NCBI GenBank assembly: GCA_020442425.1
Contig: JAGRKB010000049.1
Location: 1 to 34,626 of the forward strand
Direction of reading: 5' to 3'
DNA: 34,626 nucleotides
From: Alphaproteobacteria bacterium
Lineage (GTDB): Bacteria; Pseudomonadota; Alphaproteobacteria; Micavibrionales; Micavibrionaceae
The translations under genes were made by a program, and so were the position numbers. The notes below the pieces were generated by a model. The model did not search any database, was not told the origin of the DNA, and was given only the letters and a program-made list of their open reading frames with translations. Below are positions 22,386 through 30,552 of the stretch, in pieces (within the stretch, counting starts at the first letter, position 1; each line of letters begins with the position of its first letter).

Positions 22386-24392
22386 ATGTCTGTCGCAATC
22401 ACAAAGCCCCATCTCGTTCCCGTAAACACCCCAACCAAACCACTAGATGATATTGTCACGCTATTCGGTGGAACAAAAGTCGATTGTTCAGAAGCGGTCA
22501 GCGAATATATCTCTGGTTCTGACTGGCGCATCAATGCGAATGCCAATACTGGTTATTCCAATGCGGGGATGATTAACAATGTCGCAGGAAAAGTTATTGC
22601 TAATTTCTGGCTTGATGAAATTTACAGCCCGGAAGAAGGTCTTGCACATCGTCAAGGCGATGTGCATATCCATGATTTGGATTGCCTAACAGGATACTGC
22701 GCAGGATGGTCGTTGCGGGCTCTCCTCAATAACGGGTTTAACGGTGTTGGTGGGCGCGTATCCTCCCGCCCACCACGCCACTTCCGTGAAGCTCTTGGAC
22801 AAATGAGCAATTTTCTGGGAATCCTTCAATCTGAATGGGCCGGAGCGCAGGCGTTTAGTTCGTTTGATACTTATCTGGCCCCGTATGTATTCTACGACCA
22901 ACTGAATTTCAAGGAAGTCAAAAAGGCGATCCGCCAATTTGTCTATAATCTGAATGTTCCTGCGCGTTGGGGGCAGTCACCATTCACCAATATCACTCTG
23001 GATATTACCGTACCAGAGGATTTGCAAAGCCAGTTCCCCGGATATAATGACCTTCATTTGTTCAAGGATATTAACCGTGACGACCTGCTGCAAAAGGCTC
23101 AAAGCCGCGATATGGGTATCCGCTCACTCGAAGATATGACTTTCAAACATTTTGAGCCGGAAATGGAACTTATCAATATCGCCTATTACGAAGTGATGAC
23201 CGAGGGAGATTCAACGGGACAGCCATTTACCTTCCCTATTCCGACTGTCAACATTACCGATGATTTCGATTGGGATAGTAAGGTTGCGAGGGCAATTTTT
23301 GAAAATACAGCCAAGGTTGGATCTTCTTACTTTCAAAACTTTGTCGGGAGCCAGTTCACCGTTGACCCCGTGACAAAAGAACGCAAGCCTAATCCAGAAG
23401 CTTACTCACCAGGGGCTGTCCGTTCTATGTGCTGCCGTCTCCAGCTTGATTTACGCGAACTCCTGAAACGCGGCAACGGGCTGTTTGGTTCTGCCGAGAT
23501 GACTGGCTCGATCGGCGTTGTTACACTAAATATGGCACGACTTGGCTATAAATATAAAGGCAATCTCGCAGGACTAATGGCTGAACTTGACCGTCTCATG
23601 GACATAAGCCGCTCAACGCTTGAGAAAAAACGAGTCTTTGCACAGAAAATGTATGACCGCGGCCTCTATCCCTATACCGCACGTTATCTACCATTCTTCC
23701 GCAACCATTTCTCGACGATTGGCGTTAACGGCATGAATGAAATGGTGCGCAACTTCACAAATGATGACTATGACATCACGGATGAGCGCGGCATCCAGAT
23801 GTCACTTGATATTCTTGACCATATGCGTGTGCGATTGATTGCGTTCCAAGAGGAAACTGGCAATTTATACAACCTTGAAGCAACACCAGCTGAAGGGACA
23901 ACATACCGCTTTGCCAAGGAAGACAAAAAACGCTTTGCTGATATTATTCAGGCTGGCCATGGTGAAAATATCTACTATACCAACTCATCACAAATCCCAG
24001 TTGATTATACTGATGACCCGTTCGAGGCACTGGAACTACAGAACCGCCTCCAATGCAAATATACAGGCGGCACAGTTCTGCACCTTTACATGAACGAAAA
24101 ACTCTCGAGTGCCGACGCTTGCAAACGCTTTGTCCAGAAAGTCATCAGCACTTATCAAATGCCTTATATCACTGTTACTCCGGTATTCTCAGTCTGTGAT
24201 ACGCACGGCTATTTGAACGGCGAGCAACCAGCCTGTCCGCACTGTCAGCAAAAAACAAAAGTCTGGACACGTGTTATGGGCTATTTCCGCCCAGTCGACA
24301 GTTTTAATAAGGGCAAACAGGGTGAACACCGCGACCGTAAGCATTTCACCGAAGAAAGAACAGATACTGGCAATCTGTTTATGGGAATCTAA
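22386..24392 (+). CDS. nrdD: anaerobic ribonucleoside-triphosphate reductase NrdD (class III)
   Basis: The glycyl-radical enzyme that makes dNTPs without oxygen. The 668 residues include RINANANTGYSNAGMINN, GDVHIHDLDCLTGYCAGWSLRALL, FTNITLDITVPEDL, the active-site region SMCCRLQLDLRELLKRGNGLFGS, NLEATPAEGTTYRFAKED, a zinc-finger stretch (CDTHGYLNGEQPACPHC) and the glycyl radical motif RVMGYFRPV near the C terminus. There is no N-terminal ATP-cone (E. coli NrdD, 712, has one), so dATP feedback may be lost. The frame is open from 22260, but the ATG at 22386 follows AAGGAG by 7 nt and begins a normal NrdD. nrdG follows 5 bp downstream. Confidence 0.95.
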   Translation: MSVAITKPHLVPVNTPTKPLDDIVTLFGGTKVDCSEAVSEYISGSDWRINANANTGYSNAGMINNVAGKVIANFWLDEIYSPEEGLAHRQGDVHIHDLDCLTGYCAGWSLRALLNNGFNGVGGRVSSRPPRHFREALGQMSNFLGILQSEWAGAQAFSSFDTYLAPYVFYDQLNFKEVKKAIRQFVYNLNVPARWGQSPFTNITLDITVPEDLQSQFPGYNDLHLFKDINRDDLLQKAQSRDMGIRSLEDMTFKHFEPEMELINIAYYEVMTEGDSTGQPFTFPIPTVNITDDFDWDSKVARAIFENTAKVGSSYFQNFVGSQFTVDPVTKERKPNPEAYSPGAVRSMCCRLQLDLRELLKRGNGLFGSAEMTGSIGVVTLNMARLGYKYKGNLAGLMAELDRLMDISRSTLEKKRVFAQKMYDRGLYPYTARYLPFFRNHFSTIGVNGMNEMVRNFTNDDYDITDERGIQMSLDILDHMRVRLIAFQEETGNLYNLEATPAEGTTYRFAKEDKKRFADIIQAGHGENIYYTNSSQIPVDYTDDPFEALELQNRLQCKYTGGTVLHLYMNEKLSSADACKRFVQKVISTYQMPYITVTPVFSVCDTHGYLNGEQPACPHCQQKTKVWTRVMGYFRPVDSFNKGKQGEHRDRKHFTEERTDTGNLFMGI

Positions 24393-24397
24393 TTCGC

Positions 24398-25141
24398 ATG
24401 AGAAATAGCAACCTCAGTGTCAATAAATCCGAACAGCCTGTTGCCAGACAGGCTGTTCTACCTATTTATTCGGTTACACCGTTCACAATGTTAGACTTTC
24501 CAGGTAAAACAGCCTGTATTGTGTGGTTCACAGGATGCAATATGAGGTGTCCCTATTGCCACAACCCGCAGATAGTCAAAGGTAAAGGTCGTGGGGATGT
24601 GATGCAGGTCATAACCTTCTTAGAAAAGCGCCAAGGGTTGCTTGACGGTGTAGTCCTCTCCGGCGGGGAAGCAACCTCCTATGCAACGCTTCCCGACTTC
24701 ATAGAAACAATCAAATCTCTGGGCTATGCCATAAAACTTGATACCAACGGTTTGCGTCCGGACACGTTGGATGAGCTCTTAAGAGAAAAATTACTTGATT
24801 ATGTTGCCCTGGATTATAAGGCCCCACCGGAAAAATTCAAACGCGTAACTGGAACTGATAAGTTTAAAGACTTTGAAAAAACACTTAATTTACTCTGCAC
24901 CCAAACACTTGTTCCATTCGAAGTCCGCACCACTGTGCATACAGACTTAATCAACGAGACTGATGTGCAAACTATTATTAACGATCTTGTAGCACGAGAA
25001 TTTAAAGGCACCTATGCCCTTCAGAATTTCCGGCATGATAATAACAGACCTACACTTGGCTTACTTAAGCCACAAAAAAGGCCATTAGACCTTTCAAATA
25101 TTAAAACCAAATATCTAAATATAGAGCTTAGAAATTTTTGA
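24398..25141 (+). CDS. nrdG: anaerobic ribonucleotide reductase activase NrdG (radical SAM)
   Basis: A 247-residue radical SAM activase that installs the glycyl radical on NrdD. The SAM cluster motif is CNMRCPYC after ACIVWFTG; GVVLSGGEATSYATLPDF and IKLDTNGLRPDTLDELL follow. It is of the longer type also called YjjW/PflA-like in databases, but the position 5 bp after nrdD decides the role. The first 25 residues are a variable extension; the conserved part begins at IYSVTPFTMLDFPGKTA. It is the last gene of the anaerobic block: only 44 bp separate its stop from mobile-element debris. Confidence 0.92.
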   Translation: MRNSNLSVNKSEQPVARQAVLPIYSVTPFTMLDFPGKTACIVWFTGCNMRCPYCHNPQIVKGKGRGDVMQVITFLEKRQGLLDGVVLSGGEATSYATLPDFIETIKSLGYAIKLDTNGLRPDTLDELLREKLLDYVALDYKAPPEKFKRVTGTDKFKDFEKTLNLLCTQTLVPFEVRTTVHTDLINETDVQTIINDLVAREFKGTYALQNFRHDNNRPTLGLLKPQKRPLDLSNIKTKYLNIELRNF

Positions 25142-25185
25142 AGTTTCATTATACTTAACAAGATAAGGGCCATCTGTAATATCTA

Positions 25186-25284
25186 TTAAATAATTCTCCA
25201 CACATATATACCGACAGTATAAACTACTCCTACAACTAACCCCACAAAAAACACCCCTCTGACAAACCCTGCAAACCTGGCCGC
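25186..25284 (-). pseudogene. 3' fragment of a small membrane-protein gene (paralogue of 29818-30120)
   Basis: Read on the minus strand, this stretch encodes AARFAGFVRGVFFVGLVV and continues to YVWRII and a TAA stop at 25188-25186. It matches the last 32 residues of the intact membrane protein at 29818-30120 at about 22 positions, with many silent differences, so it is an old, diverged copy. The 5' two-thirds of the gene is missing: at ~25284 the sequence passes abruptly into the traG fragment on the other strand. Confidence 0.75.
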
Positions 25285-25926
25285 ACTTTAGCTGGTGGAT
25301 ATAACTGCCGTGTTTTAGCGGTAGTTCAAGGCCTAGGATGGATTGATGATGTCTACGGCAAGCAGAAACGGGATGGTATTATCTCAGTCTGCGCGCACCG
25401 CATCTTCTTTGCTGCGAACGATCTGGAAACAGCCCGCTATGTCAGTGAAATGTGCAGAGAAAAAACAATCGAGATGGTCTCTACCACAAAAAATAGCTCC
25501 TCCCGACTTGGCTCTTCCACTAAAAACACCAGCAGTAGAACGTGGCCTCTCATTACCAAAGATCAGGTAACACGCCTTCCCAAAAAATCCGAGATTATTC
25601 TGGCCGAAGCCAGCTTCCCGATAAAATGTCAGAAAGTGGCTTATAATATTGGCTCAGACGCTAAGATATTTGAAGGAAGACTCCTATCTCCACCATCAAT
25701 CCCTTCACTAGAAATTGAGCGTTACGGTATTCCGAAATTTGATATTGCGGATGGCTCCACCAAAGAAGAACCTGACCCTAATCAGGGAAATTTATTCAGA
25801 AATGAAGAAAAGCAAAAACCAGAAGAGCCCTCAGATAAAGGAAACAGCAGTAAACCTGAAAAGGATGAAGACAATAAGAAAGATGATCCAGATACGGGAT
25901 TATTCTTTGATAAGGACGATGAGTGA
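25285..25926 (+). pseudogene. 3' fragment of a TraG/VirD4-type conjugative coupling protein gene
   Basis: The frame ending at the TGA at 25926 is open back through the junction at ~25285 without a start codon. It begins LAGGYNCRVLAVVQGLGWID, then KQKRDGIISVCAHRIFFAAN, DLETARYVSEMCREKTIEMV, TRLPKKSEIILAEASFPIKC. This is the C-terminal end of TraG/VirD4-type coupling ATPases (the segment after Walker B, and the 'RLP...EILL.EG.PPI' motif), followed by an acidic, proline/lysine-rich tail. The Walker A and B motifs and membrane anchor are gone, so it cannot work as a coupling protein. Translation from the internal ATG at 25450 is possible but unlikely to matter. Confidence 0.8.
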
Positions 25927-26005
25927 GAACAAGGTGCAAATTTCTTGACATTTTTGCCATAATCATGATTGTATCAATGCATTCAAATAACATAAAGATT
26001 ATCAA

Positions 26006-26887
26006 ATGCCCACAATGGAAATTACCACTACGGTAGGATGCACTTTAGCGTGTACATTTTGCCCACAAGACAAACTTCTGAAAGCTTATAAAAAGGGCTC
26101 TGATAAAGTGATGTCTATGCGAACGTTCGAAAGTATTCTTTCTAAAGTTCCTAAGCATGTGAGGATAAATTTTTCAGGACTATCCGAGCCATGGTTGAAC
26201 CCTTTGGCGACGGGAATGCTCCAAAAAACTCTTGAGCAAGGCCGGCCTGTTGCAATTTATACCACTTTGCAAAATATGAGTCTTTCCGATGCTATTATTG
26301 TCAAAAGCCTATTAGAGAAATTTGAGCCTCAAATAAGCTTAATCTGTCTACACTTGCCTGATCAATCCATGAACATGCGTGGTTATAAACCATCTGATGC
26401 CTTTCCAGAGGTATTGAAAACAATTCTTTCAGTTGCAGATGGTAATATCTTCCCAAGAGGAAAGTTAGAAGTGATGACTATGGATGGCTCTGGTCAAGTT
26501 CATGAGGACGTTGCCCATATTGTTCAAAATTTGCCAGCATGGCAAGGACACACACGAGCAGGAAATATCAGTAAAGCTCTCTCAGAAAAAATTGTTGCAA
26601 TGCCTACCCCTAGGCACGATTTTTCGATCACTTGCGGAAAAACTCCTTTTTATGATCATAATGTTGTCATGCCGAATGGTGATGTCTTGCTTTGCTGCAT
26701 GGATTATTCATTAGATAATATAATAGGAAACATACTTGAGACCGATTATTGGGATCTATTCTCCTCACCCGCGCTACAAAAACTAAGGATACTTAACCAG
26801 AAACCCGAGTTTTCATCAGATTCAATCTGTAAATCGTGCACGACAGCCGTTAAAGTGGTGCCTTATTACGAGCCTTACAAGGCATAG
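26006..26887 (+). CDS. radical SAM protein with SPASM-like C-terminal domain
   Basis: A 293-residue enzyme starting almost at its SAM cluster: VGCTLACTFCPQDKLL (CxxxCxxC). The core continues with RINFSGLSEPWLNPLA (the GGEP-equivalent region) and YTTLQNM. The C-terminal part is SPASM-like: TCGKTPFYDHNVVMPNGDVLLCCMDYS, IIGNILETDYWDLFSS, and SICKSCTTA, supplying about five further cysteines for an auxiliary cluster. SPASM proteins modify peptides, sugars or other small substrates; the substrate is not evident. It is followed by NUDIX, glycosyltransferase and an unknown gene on the same strand, so a carbohydrate-related role is the best guess. A TTGACA at 25945-25950 may be its -35; the -10 is weak. 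Confidence 0.85.
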   Translation: MPTMEITTTVGCTLACTFCPQDKLLKAYKKGSDKVMSMRTFESILSKVPKHVRINFSGLSEPWLNPLATGMLQKTLEQGRPVAIYTTLQNMSLSDAIIVKSLLEKFEPQISLICLHLPDQSMNMRGYKPSDAFPEVLKTILSVADGNIFPRGKLEVMTMDGSGQVHEDVAHIVQNLPAWQGHTRAGNISKALSEKIVAMPTPRHDFSITCGKTPFYDHNVVMPNGDVLLCCMDYSLDNIIGNILETDYWDLFSSPALQKLRILNQKPEFSSDSICKSCTTAVKVVPYYEPYKA

Positions 26888-26944
26888 GCTCGTATGATAG
26901 TACGTTAGAGAGACCTATTATAAAAATATGAAAAGAGAAAAATT

Positions 26945-27427
26945 ATGAGCAAAGATCCACATACCAGAAATATTGTTCGTTTAATGATCACTTCCGGCGA
27001 CCATCTCTTGGTCGCAAAATATCAACAAGGTAATGAAGCCATTTATTTCCTTCCTGGTGGTGGAATAGAATATAATGAGAGTCTTATTGTGGCTGCTCGG
27101 AGAGAATTGGCAGAGGAAATAGGTATAACTGAAGATCAAATAAAATTTATTGAACCTATAGCAGTCTATGAACATTCTTGGGACGACAAAGGTAAACCCA
27201 TCCATGAAATCTCTATTGTCTGCAAATGTGGAATTGATGGTTTAAGTGCCGACAAAGAGGTCATTTCAAAAGAATCTCATTTAAAATTCATTTGGCAGAA
27301 AGTGGCAACTCTTTCTACAATCAACTTCTTACCAGAAGATTTTAAAATACATGTCCCAAAATGGGTAAAACAAGAACCGCAAATCATATCATTTTTTGCT
27401 TCTGGAATGACTAAACTTGAGCCTTAA
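26945..27427 (+). CDS. NUDIX hydrolase
   Basis: A 160-residue hydrolase of nucleoside diphosphate-linked compounds. The NUDIX box is complete: FLPGGGIEYNESLIVAARRE followed directly by LAEEIGI fits Gx5Ex7REUxEExGU, with the metal-binding glutamates present. N-terminal strand NIVRLMITSGDHLLVAKYQQ. Substrate unknown; the glycosyltransferase 9 bp downstream makes an activated sugar nucleotide plausible, but that is inference. An AGAG-type ribosome site precedes the ATG. Base composition is AT-rich, like the other cargo genes. Confidence 0.9.
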   Translation: MSKDPHTRNIVRLMITSGDHLLVAKYQQGNEAIYFLPGGGIEYNESLIVAARRELAEEIGITEDQIKFIEPIAVYEHSWDDKGKPIHEISIVCKCGIDGLSADKEVISKESHLKFIWQKVATLSTINFLPEDFKIHVPKWVKQEPQIISFFASGMTKLEP

Positions 27428-27436
27428 GCAAAAAAG

Positions 27437-28675
27437 ATGAATATAGCACTTATGATTGACGATACTGTAGAAATTCCGCCTAAAAACGGTGTTACAGCTC
27501 GCTTCTATTATGCTGCTAAGCATCTTATAAAATACCCAGGCGTCCATGTGTTTATAGCGGATAGAGGTGGAACAGAAGTCGAGAAGATGTCCCAACAGGG
27601 GTTTAGTGCCACAATATTCCCATCTAAATGGCTTTATGATGAAACAAAATTCCCCTTTGTTGTTTCTCTTTTCAGAGAAAAGAAGATCGATATCATACAT
27701 GTATGCAATGCACATACTATGGTTCCTGTGTATGGGTTTCAGTTATGCAATGCGCTGAATGCTAGTCTAGTGTGTGATATGCACGATATATATGCAGACC
27801 TGCTTCCTAAAGATAGAAAATATGACCAAGCAAGGTTCAACGAAAACCTAACTCAGCGCATAGTCGGTAAATATGCGGATAGAATTGGGGTTATTTCCAA
27901 GATCGACATGGAGCGTCTTGCATCAGGGGTCGTAGATCCTCAAAAAATGTATTGGGCTCCTGTGGGAATTGAGAGTAGAGAAATAGTTAAATCAAATCTT
28001 GGGTCTCAAAATGTTGTTTTTGTTGGCAACATGTTTTATGGCCCCAATTATGAAGCAGCCAAATTAATCGCAGAGTACATTTCTCCCGCTGTGAAAAAAG
28101 AATGTCCAAATGCGACTTTTTCTCTTATAGGGAATGCCCCAGAAGATATTGCCGTTCTTAAGAATGTAGTCTACCTCGGACCACAAGATGATTTAGCACC
28201 TCACTTCAATAATGCTACAGTCGGTCTTGCTCCATTGAACAATGGGTCAGGAATGAAAGTTAAAATGTTGGATTATGCTTCTTTTGGTTTACCAGTTGTG
28301 GGAACAACGATTGCTGCAATGGGCTACGAAGAAAATGATGGATTTATCATCACTGACGATTATCCGACATTTGTCTCTCAAATTGTGAGCTTATTAAAAG
28401 CACCTCAACTAGCGCAAGAAAGAGGAAAATCAGGAAAGGAATATATAGATAGTAATTTTTCCTGGAATTCTATCGTCCATCGCCAATATCAGGTTTATTG
28501 CACTCTTTATCAGGAGCATTTGGCAAGAAACTCTCCTGTATCAATTCCTTTTAAACTTTCAGCCTCTGGACATGTAGAGGTAGACGGATTTTTACTAGAA
28601 AAGCCTCAGCATTTGGCCGAGGAGAGATATCAGATGGTTGAATGCCTTCAAAATGATAGGGTTCTCCAAATTTAG
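27437..28675 (+). CDS. GT-B glycosyltransferase (family 4-like)
   Basis: A 412-residue GT-B fold enzyme. The N-terminal half holds the acceptor domain (MNIALMIDDTVEIPPKNG, then IIHVCNAHTMVPVYGFQ and SLVCDMHDIYADLLP). The C-terminal half has the donor domain: NVVFVGNMFYGPNYEAAKLI, VVYLGPQDDLAPHFNNATVG, APLNNGSGMKVKMLDYASFG and LPVVGTTIAAMGYE, the family 1/4 signature for nucleotide-sugar binding, with Asp in place of the commoner Glu in the LEA/LDY motif. About 50 extra residues follow the fold (from NSPVSIPF). No membrane segment or signal. Sugar and acceptor cannot be read. Coupled with the NUDIX gene upstream (9-bp gap) and the 28711 gene downstream. Confidence 0.88.
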   Translation: MNIALMIDDTVEIPPKNGVTARFYYAAKHLIKYPGVHVFIADRGGTEVEKMSQQGFSATIFPSKWLYDETKFPFVVSLFREKKIDIIHVCNAHTMVPVYGFQLCNALNASLVCDMHDIYADLLPKDRKYDQARFNENLTQRIVGKYADRIGVISKIDMERLASGVVDPQKMYWAPVGIESREIVKSNLGSQNVVFVGNMFYGPNYEAAKLIAEYISPAVKKECPNATFSLIGNAPEDIAVLKNVVYLGPQDDLAPHFNNATVGLAPLNNGSGMKVKMLDYASFGLPVVGTTIAAMGYEENDGFIITDDYPTFVSQIVSLLKAPQLAQERGKSGKEYIDSNFSWNSIVHRQYQVYCTLYQEHLARNSPVSIPFKLSASGHVEVDGFLLEKPQHLAEERYQMVECLQNDRVLQI

Positions 28676-28710
28676 AGTTATAGTTAACAATAGACGATCA
28701 TGGCCAAAAA

Positions 28711-29751
28711 ATGTTGAATAATATTTCATGCAGCTGGATAGAGCCCCCAACGGCACTTGCTGTTGAAAAGATACCTAAATTCAATCCACCTATTGCCGTT
28801 TTACGCCAGCTTGAAGAGTATCATCAACTGCCGAAGGATAAACTTGAATTCATTGCGCCACGTTGCGCAAGCCTATTACGGCTATCTTTCCTTTGCGCAA
28901 CATCTAAAAGATCTAGTCAGATAGATATCGATGCTTTGGACGGTATATCAAAAATTTCTGAAAATAAACGTCGCTACCTGTGGGAATTGAATAGACTATA
29001 TGCGGCTGGTGTGCTCTTACAAACCAATCAAATATATGACAGGCAGCAAGTTTCTCCATATTTTAATTTTTTTGCCAATAAAAACTATAATCCTGTAAAA
29101 TTAAATAATACCCAATTTTATGATAGCAATATCGGCATTCATTGGGGAGAGTTTTGGCTCGAGGTCATTGATCCTGCACATAGACAACTAGACAATCAGA
29201 AAGATCAATGGTTACATGTTATCGATCAAAAGGGTAAAGCGCCTTTCTTTTTATGGCTTGAGGGTCAAACGATACCTAGATCAGAATCTATAAAATACTT
29301 TAGTGAAGATGAGCAGAAGGTTGCAAAGCTATCTATCATTGATGGTAAAGTATGCCATGGCCTAGATGGGATGGTATCTAGGCATCTCACAACCGATCCC
29401 CATAAAGAATTTCTTTTTATCGTTGATGCCGATGAAGATTTCTATGGAAGATATAGCCAACGAGAAATTCGTCACCCCAGTTTAACAAGGGGAAAAGCTA
29501 TTATCGCTCCAGGAATGATTCAGGCGCAGGACGGAGAAATAACAGTTATTGAGTCAAATTCTGGGCATTATTTACCAGACTTACAGACTGGTTTACAATT
29601 GATTGCCGTTCTTAGGAATAAAGGCGCACAGTTCTCTGATCAAATTCCTTTTCATTTCTTTCAGGATTTCAAGAGACAAGAAACAACAGTTCGCGAATTT
29701 GAGAATGAGTATCGTCCTAAAATTATCGTAGGTCCTAGAGCATCATTATAA
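28711..29751 (+). CDS. uncharacterised 346-residue protein with a C-terminal 'SGHY' domain
   Basis: No enzyme family is recognised. The C-terminal half contains KEFLFIVDADEDFYGRYS, then a basic REIRHPSLTRGKAIIAPGMI and EITVIESNSGHYLPDLQTG. This pattern (a '.FVVD..G.FY' strand, 'HSSFLAGG..AAGE', '.G....I...SGHY.P') occurs, as I recall, in plant IQM calmodulin-binding proteins and in hypothetical bacterial proteins including Legionella ones, all of unclear function. The middle part has a W-rich strand (IHWGEFWLEVIDPAHR, APFFLWLEG). No signal peptide or transmembrane segment. The ATG at 28711 is used because an earlier ATG (28700) stops after five codons; no clear ribosome site is present. Last gene of the cargo cluster. 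Confidence 0.8.
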   Translation: MLNNISCSWIEPPTALAVEKIPKFNPPIAVLRQLEEYHQLPKDKLEFIAPRCASLLRLSFLCATSKRSSQIDIDALDGISKISENKRRYLWELNRLYAAGVLLQTNQIYDRQQVSPYFNFFANKNYNPVKLNNTQFYDSNIGIHWGEFWLEVIDPAHRQLDNQKDQWLHVIDQKGKAPFFLWLEGQTIPRSESIKYFSEDEQKVAKLSIIDGKVCHGLDGMVSRHLTTDPHKEFLFIVDADEDFYGRYSQREIRHPSLTRGKAIIAPGMIQAQDGEITVIESNSGHYLPDLQTGLQLIAVLRNKGAQFSDQIPFHFFQDFKRQETTVREFENEYRPKIIVGPRASL

Positions 29752-29774
29752 ATCTCCCATCAAAGATGTCTCTT

Positions 29775-29798
29775 AAGAGAAGAGTGATTATTTCTCTT
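29775..29798 (+). terminator. possible rho-independent terminator between convergent genes
   Basis: AAGAGAA (29775-29781) pairs with TTCTCTT (29792-29798) around a 10-nt loop, followed by an A/T-rich run ending in TTTTT. The stem has little GC. It lies between the cargo cluster (plus) and the mobilization genes (minus). Confidence 0.35.
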
Positions 29799-29817
29799 TA
29801 AATTTTTACTACAATTT

Positions 29818-30120
29818 CTACATAATAGACCAAACCCACATCCCAACGCAGTAAATAACCCCCACTGCCAAAACTACATAGAATGCTCCTCGTACAAATC
29901 CCGCAAATCTGGCCGCAATTGCACCTGCAATAACTGAGGGGATAATCAGAGCAGCAAAACGAGCCTCTTTCATCCATTCATGCGGAATAACTCCATGCAG
30001 CTGATACCCGCAGTAAATGGCAGTGGCAAAGAATAGGCAAACAGCCCAGAGGCCGACACAATGCTCGTTGTATTCTTCTTCATTTAGAAGTCGGTTATCA
30101 ACTTTGTAATACTGCGCCAT
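29818..30120 (-). CDS. small membrane protein of the mobilization module
   Basis: A 100-residue protein with a soluble N terminus (MAQYYKVDNRLLNEEEYNEH) and three hydrophobic segments (GLWAVCLFFATAIYCGY, ALIIPSVIAGAIAARFAGF and FYVVLAVGVIYCVGMWVW). The ATG at 30120 lies one base after the stop of the preceding gene, so it belongs to the relaxase operon; the longer frame to 30180 overlaps that gene. Family not recognised. Genes of this kind occur near relaxases on alphaproteobacterial mobile elements and may link the relaxosome to the membrane (inference). A diverged 3' copy is present at 25186-25284. Confidence 0.8.
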   Translation of the reverse strand: MAQYYKVDNRLLNEEEYNEHCVGLWAVCLFFATAIYCGYQLHGVIPHEWMKEARFAALIIPSVIAGAIAARFAGFVRGAFYVVLAVGVIYCVGMWVWSIM

Positions 30121-30121
30121 G

Positions 30122-30550
30122 TTACGCCTCTTTCTCTTCTCGCTCTGATATTGGTTTGAGCTGTCCCATACTGCGGACAATGGACTCCATAAAGTGATTC
30201 AGCCGCATATTGGCATCAGCTTCTTTCACGTCTATATCTTTCTCAGGTACGGGCGGAAAGGCCATATACTGGTTCTTAACGGCCTGAAGCATCATTTCCT
30301 GCAAAAATGCTAAATCGCGCGCCGTCTTTTTACGATGATCCGCAAGTGATGTAGAAAATTGATTATAGAGCTTTACAAGATCAGCGTCCCTGTCATTTCG
30401 GTACTCAGGGAACATGGCATAACGAAGACCATCATTGACCAGAACAGATACATTCGTGTTCCGTGTCATCTTCATCTGCTTTTCTAAGGCTTCCCATACA
30501 TCTTCATCAATATAGATGGTCTTTTGAATTTTTTTGGATTTCGTAACCAT
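30122..30550 (-). CDS. probable ribbon-helix-helix relaxosome accessory protein
   Basis: A 142-residue protein. The N terminus KKIQKTIYIDEDVWEALEKQ followed by NTNVSVLVNDGLRYAMF is a typical ribbon-helix-helix pattern: one beta strand, then two helices, with the conserved V.V...V motif. The rest is a long charged helix (DHRKKTARDLAFLQEMMLQAV) and an acidic tail. Its position 2 bp after the relaxase stop suggests it binds the origin of transfer and helps the relaxase, as MobC/TraJ-type proteins do. It could also autoregulate the operon. No direct target site was identified. Confidence 0.78.
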   Translation of the reverse strand: MVTKSKKIQKTIYIDEDVWEALEKQMKMTRNTNVSVLVNDGLRYAMFPEYRNDRDADLVKLYNQFSTSLADHRKKTARDLAFLQEMMLQAVKNQYMAFPPVPEKDIDVKEADANMRLNHFMESIVRSMGQLKPISEREEKEA

Positions 30551-30552
30551 AG

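Noticed and set aside
25343..25570. 75-residue frame in the debris region
   Set aside because: It is out of frame with the traG homology that covers the same bases.
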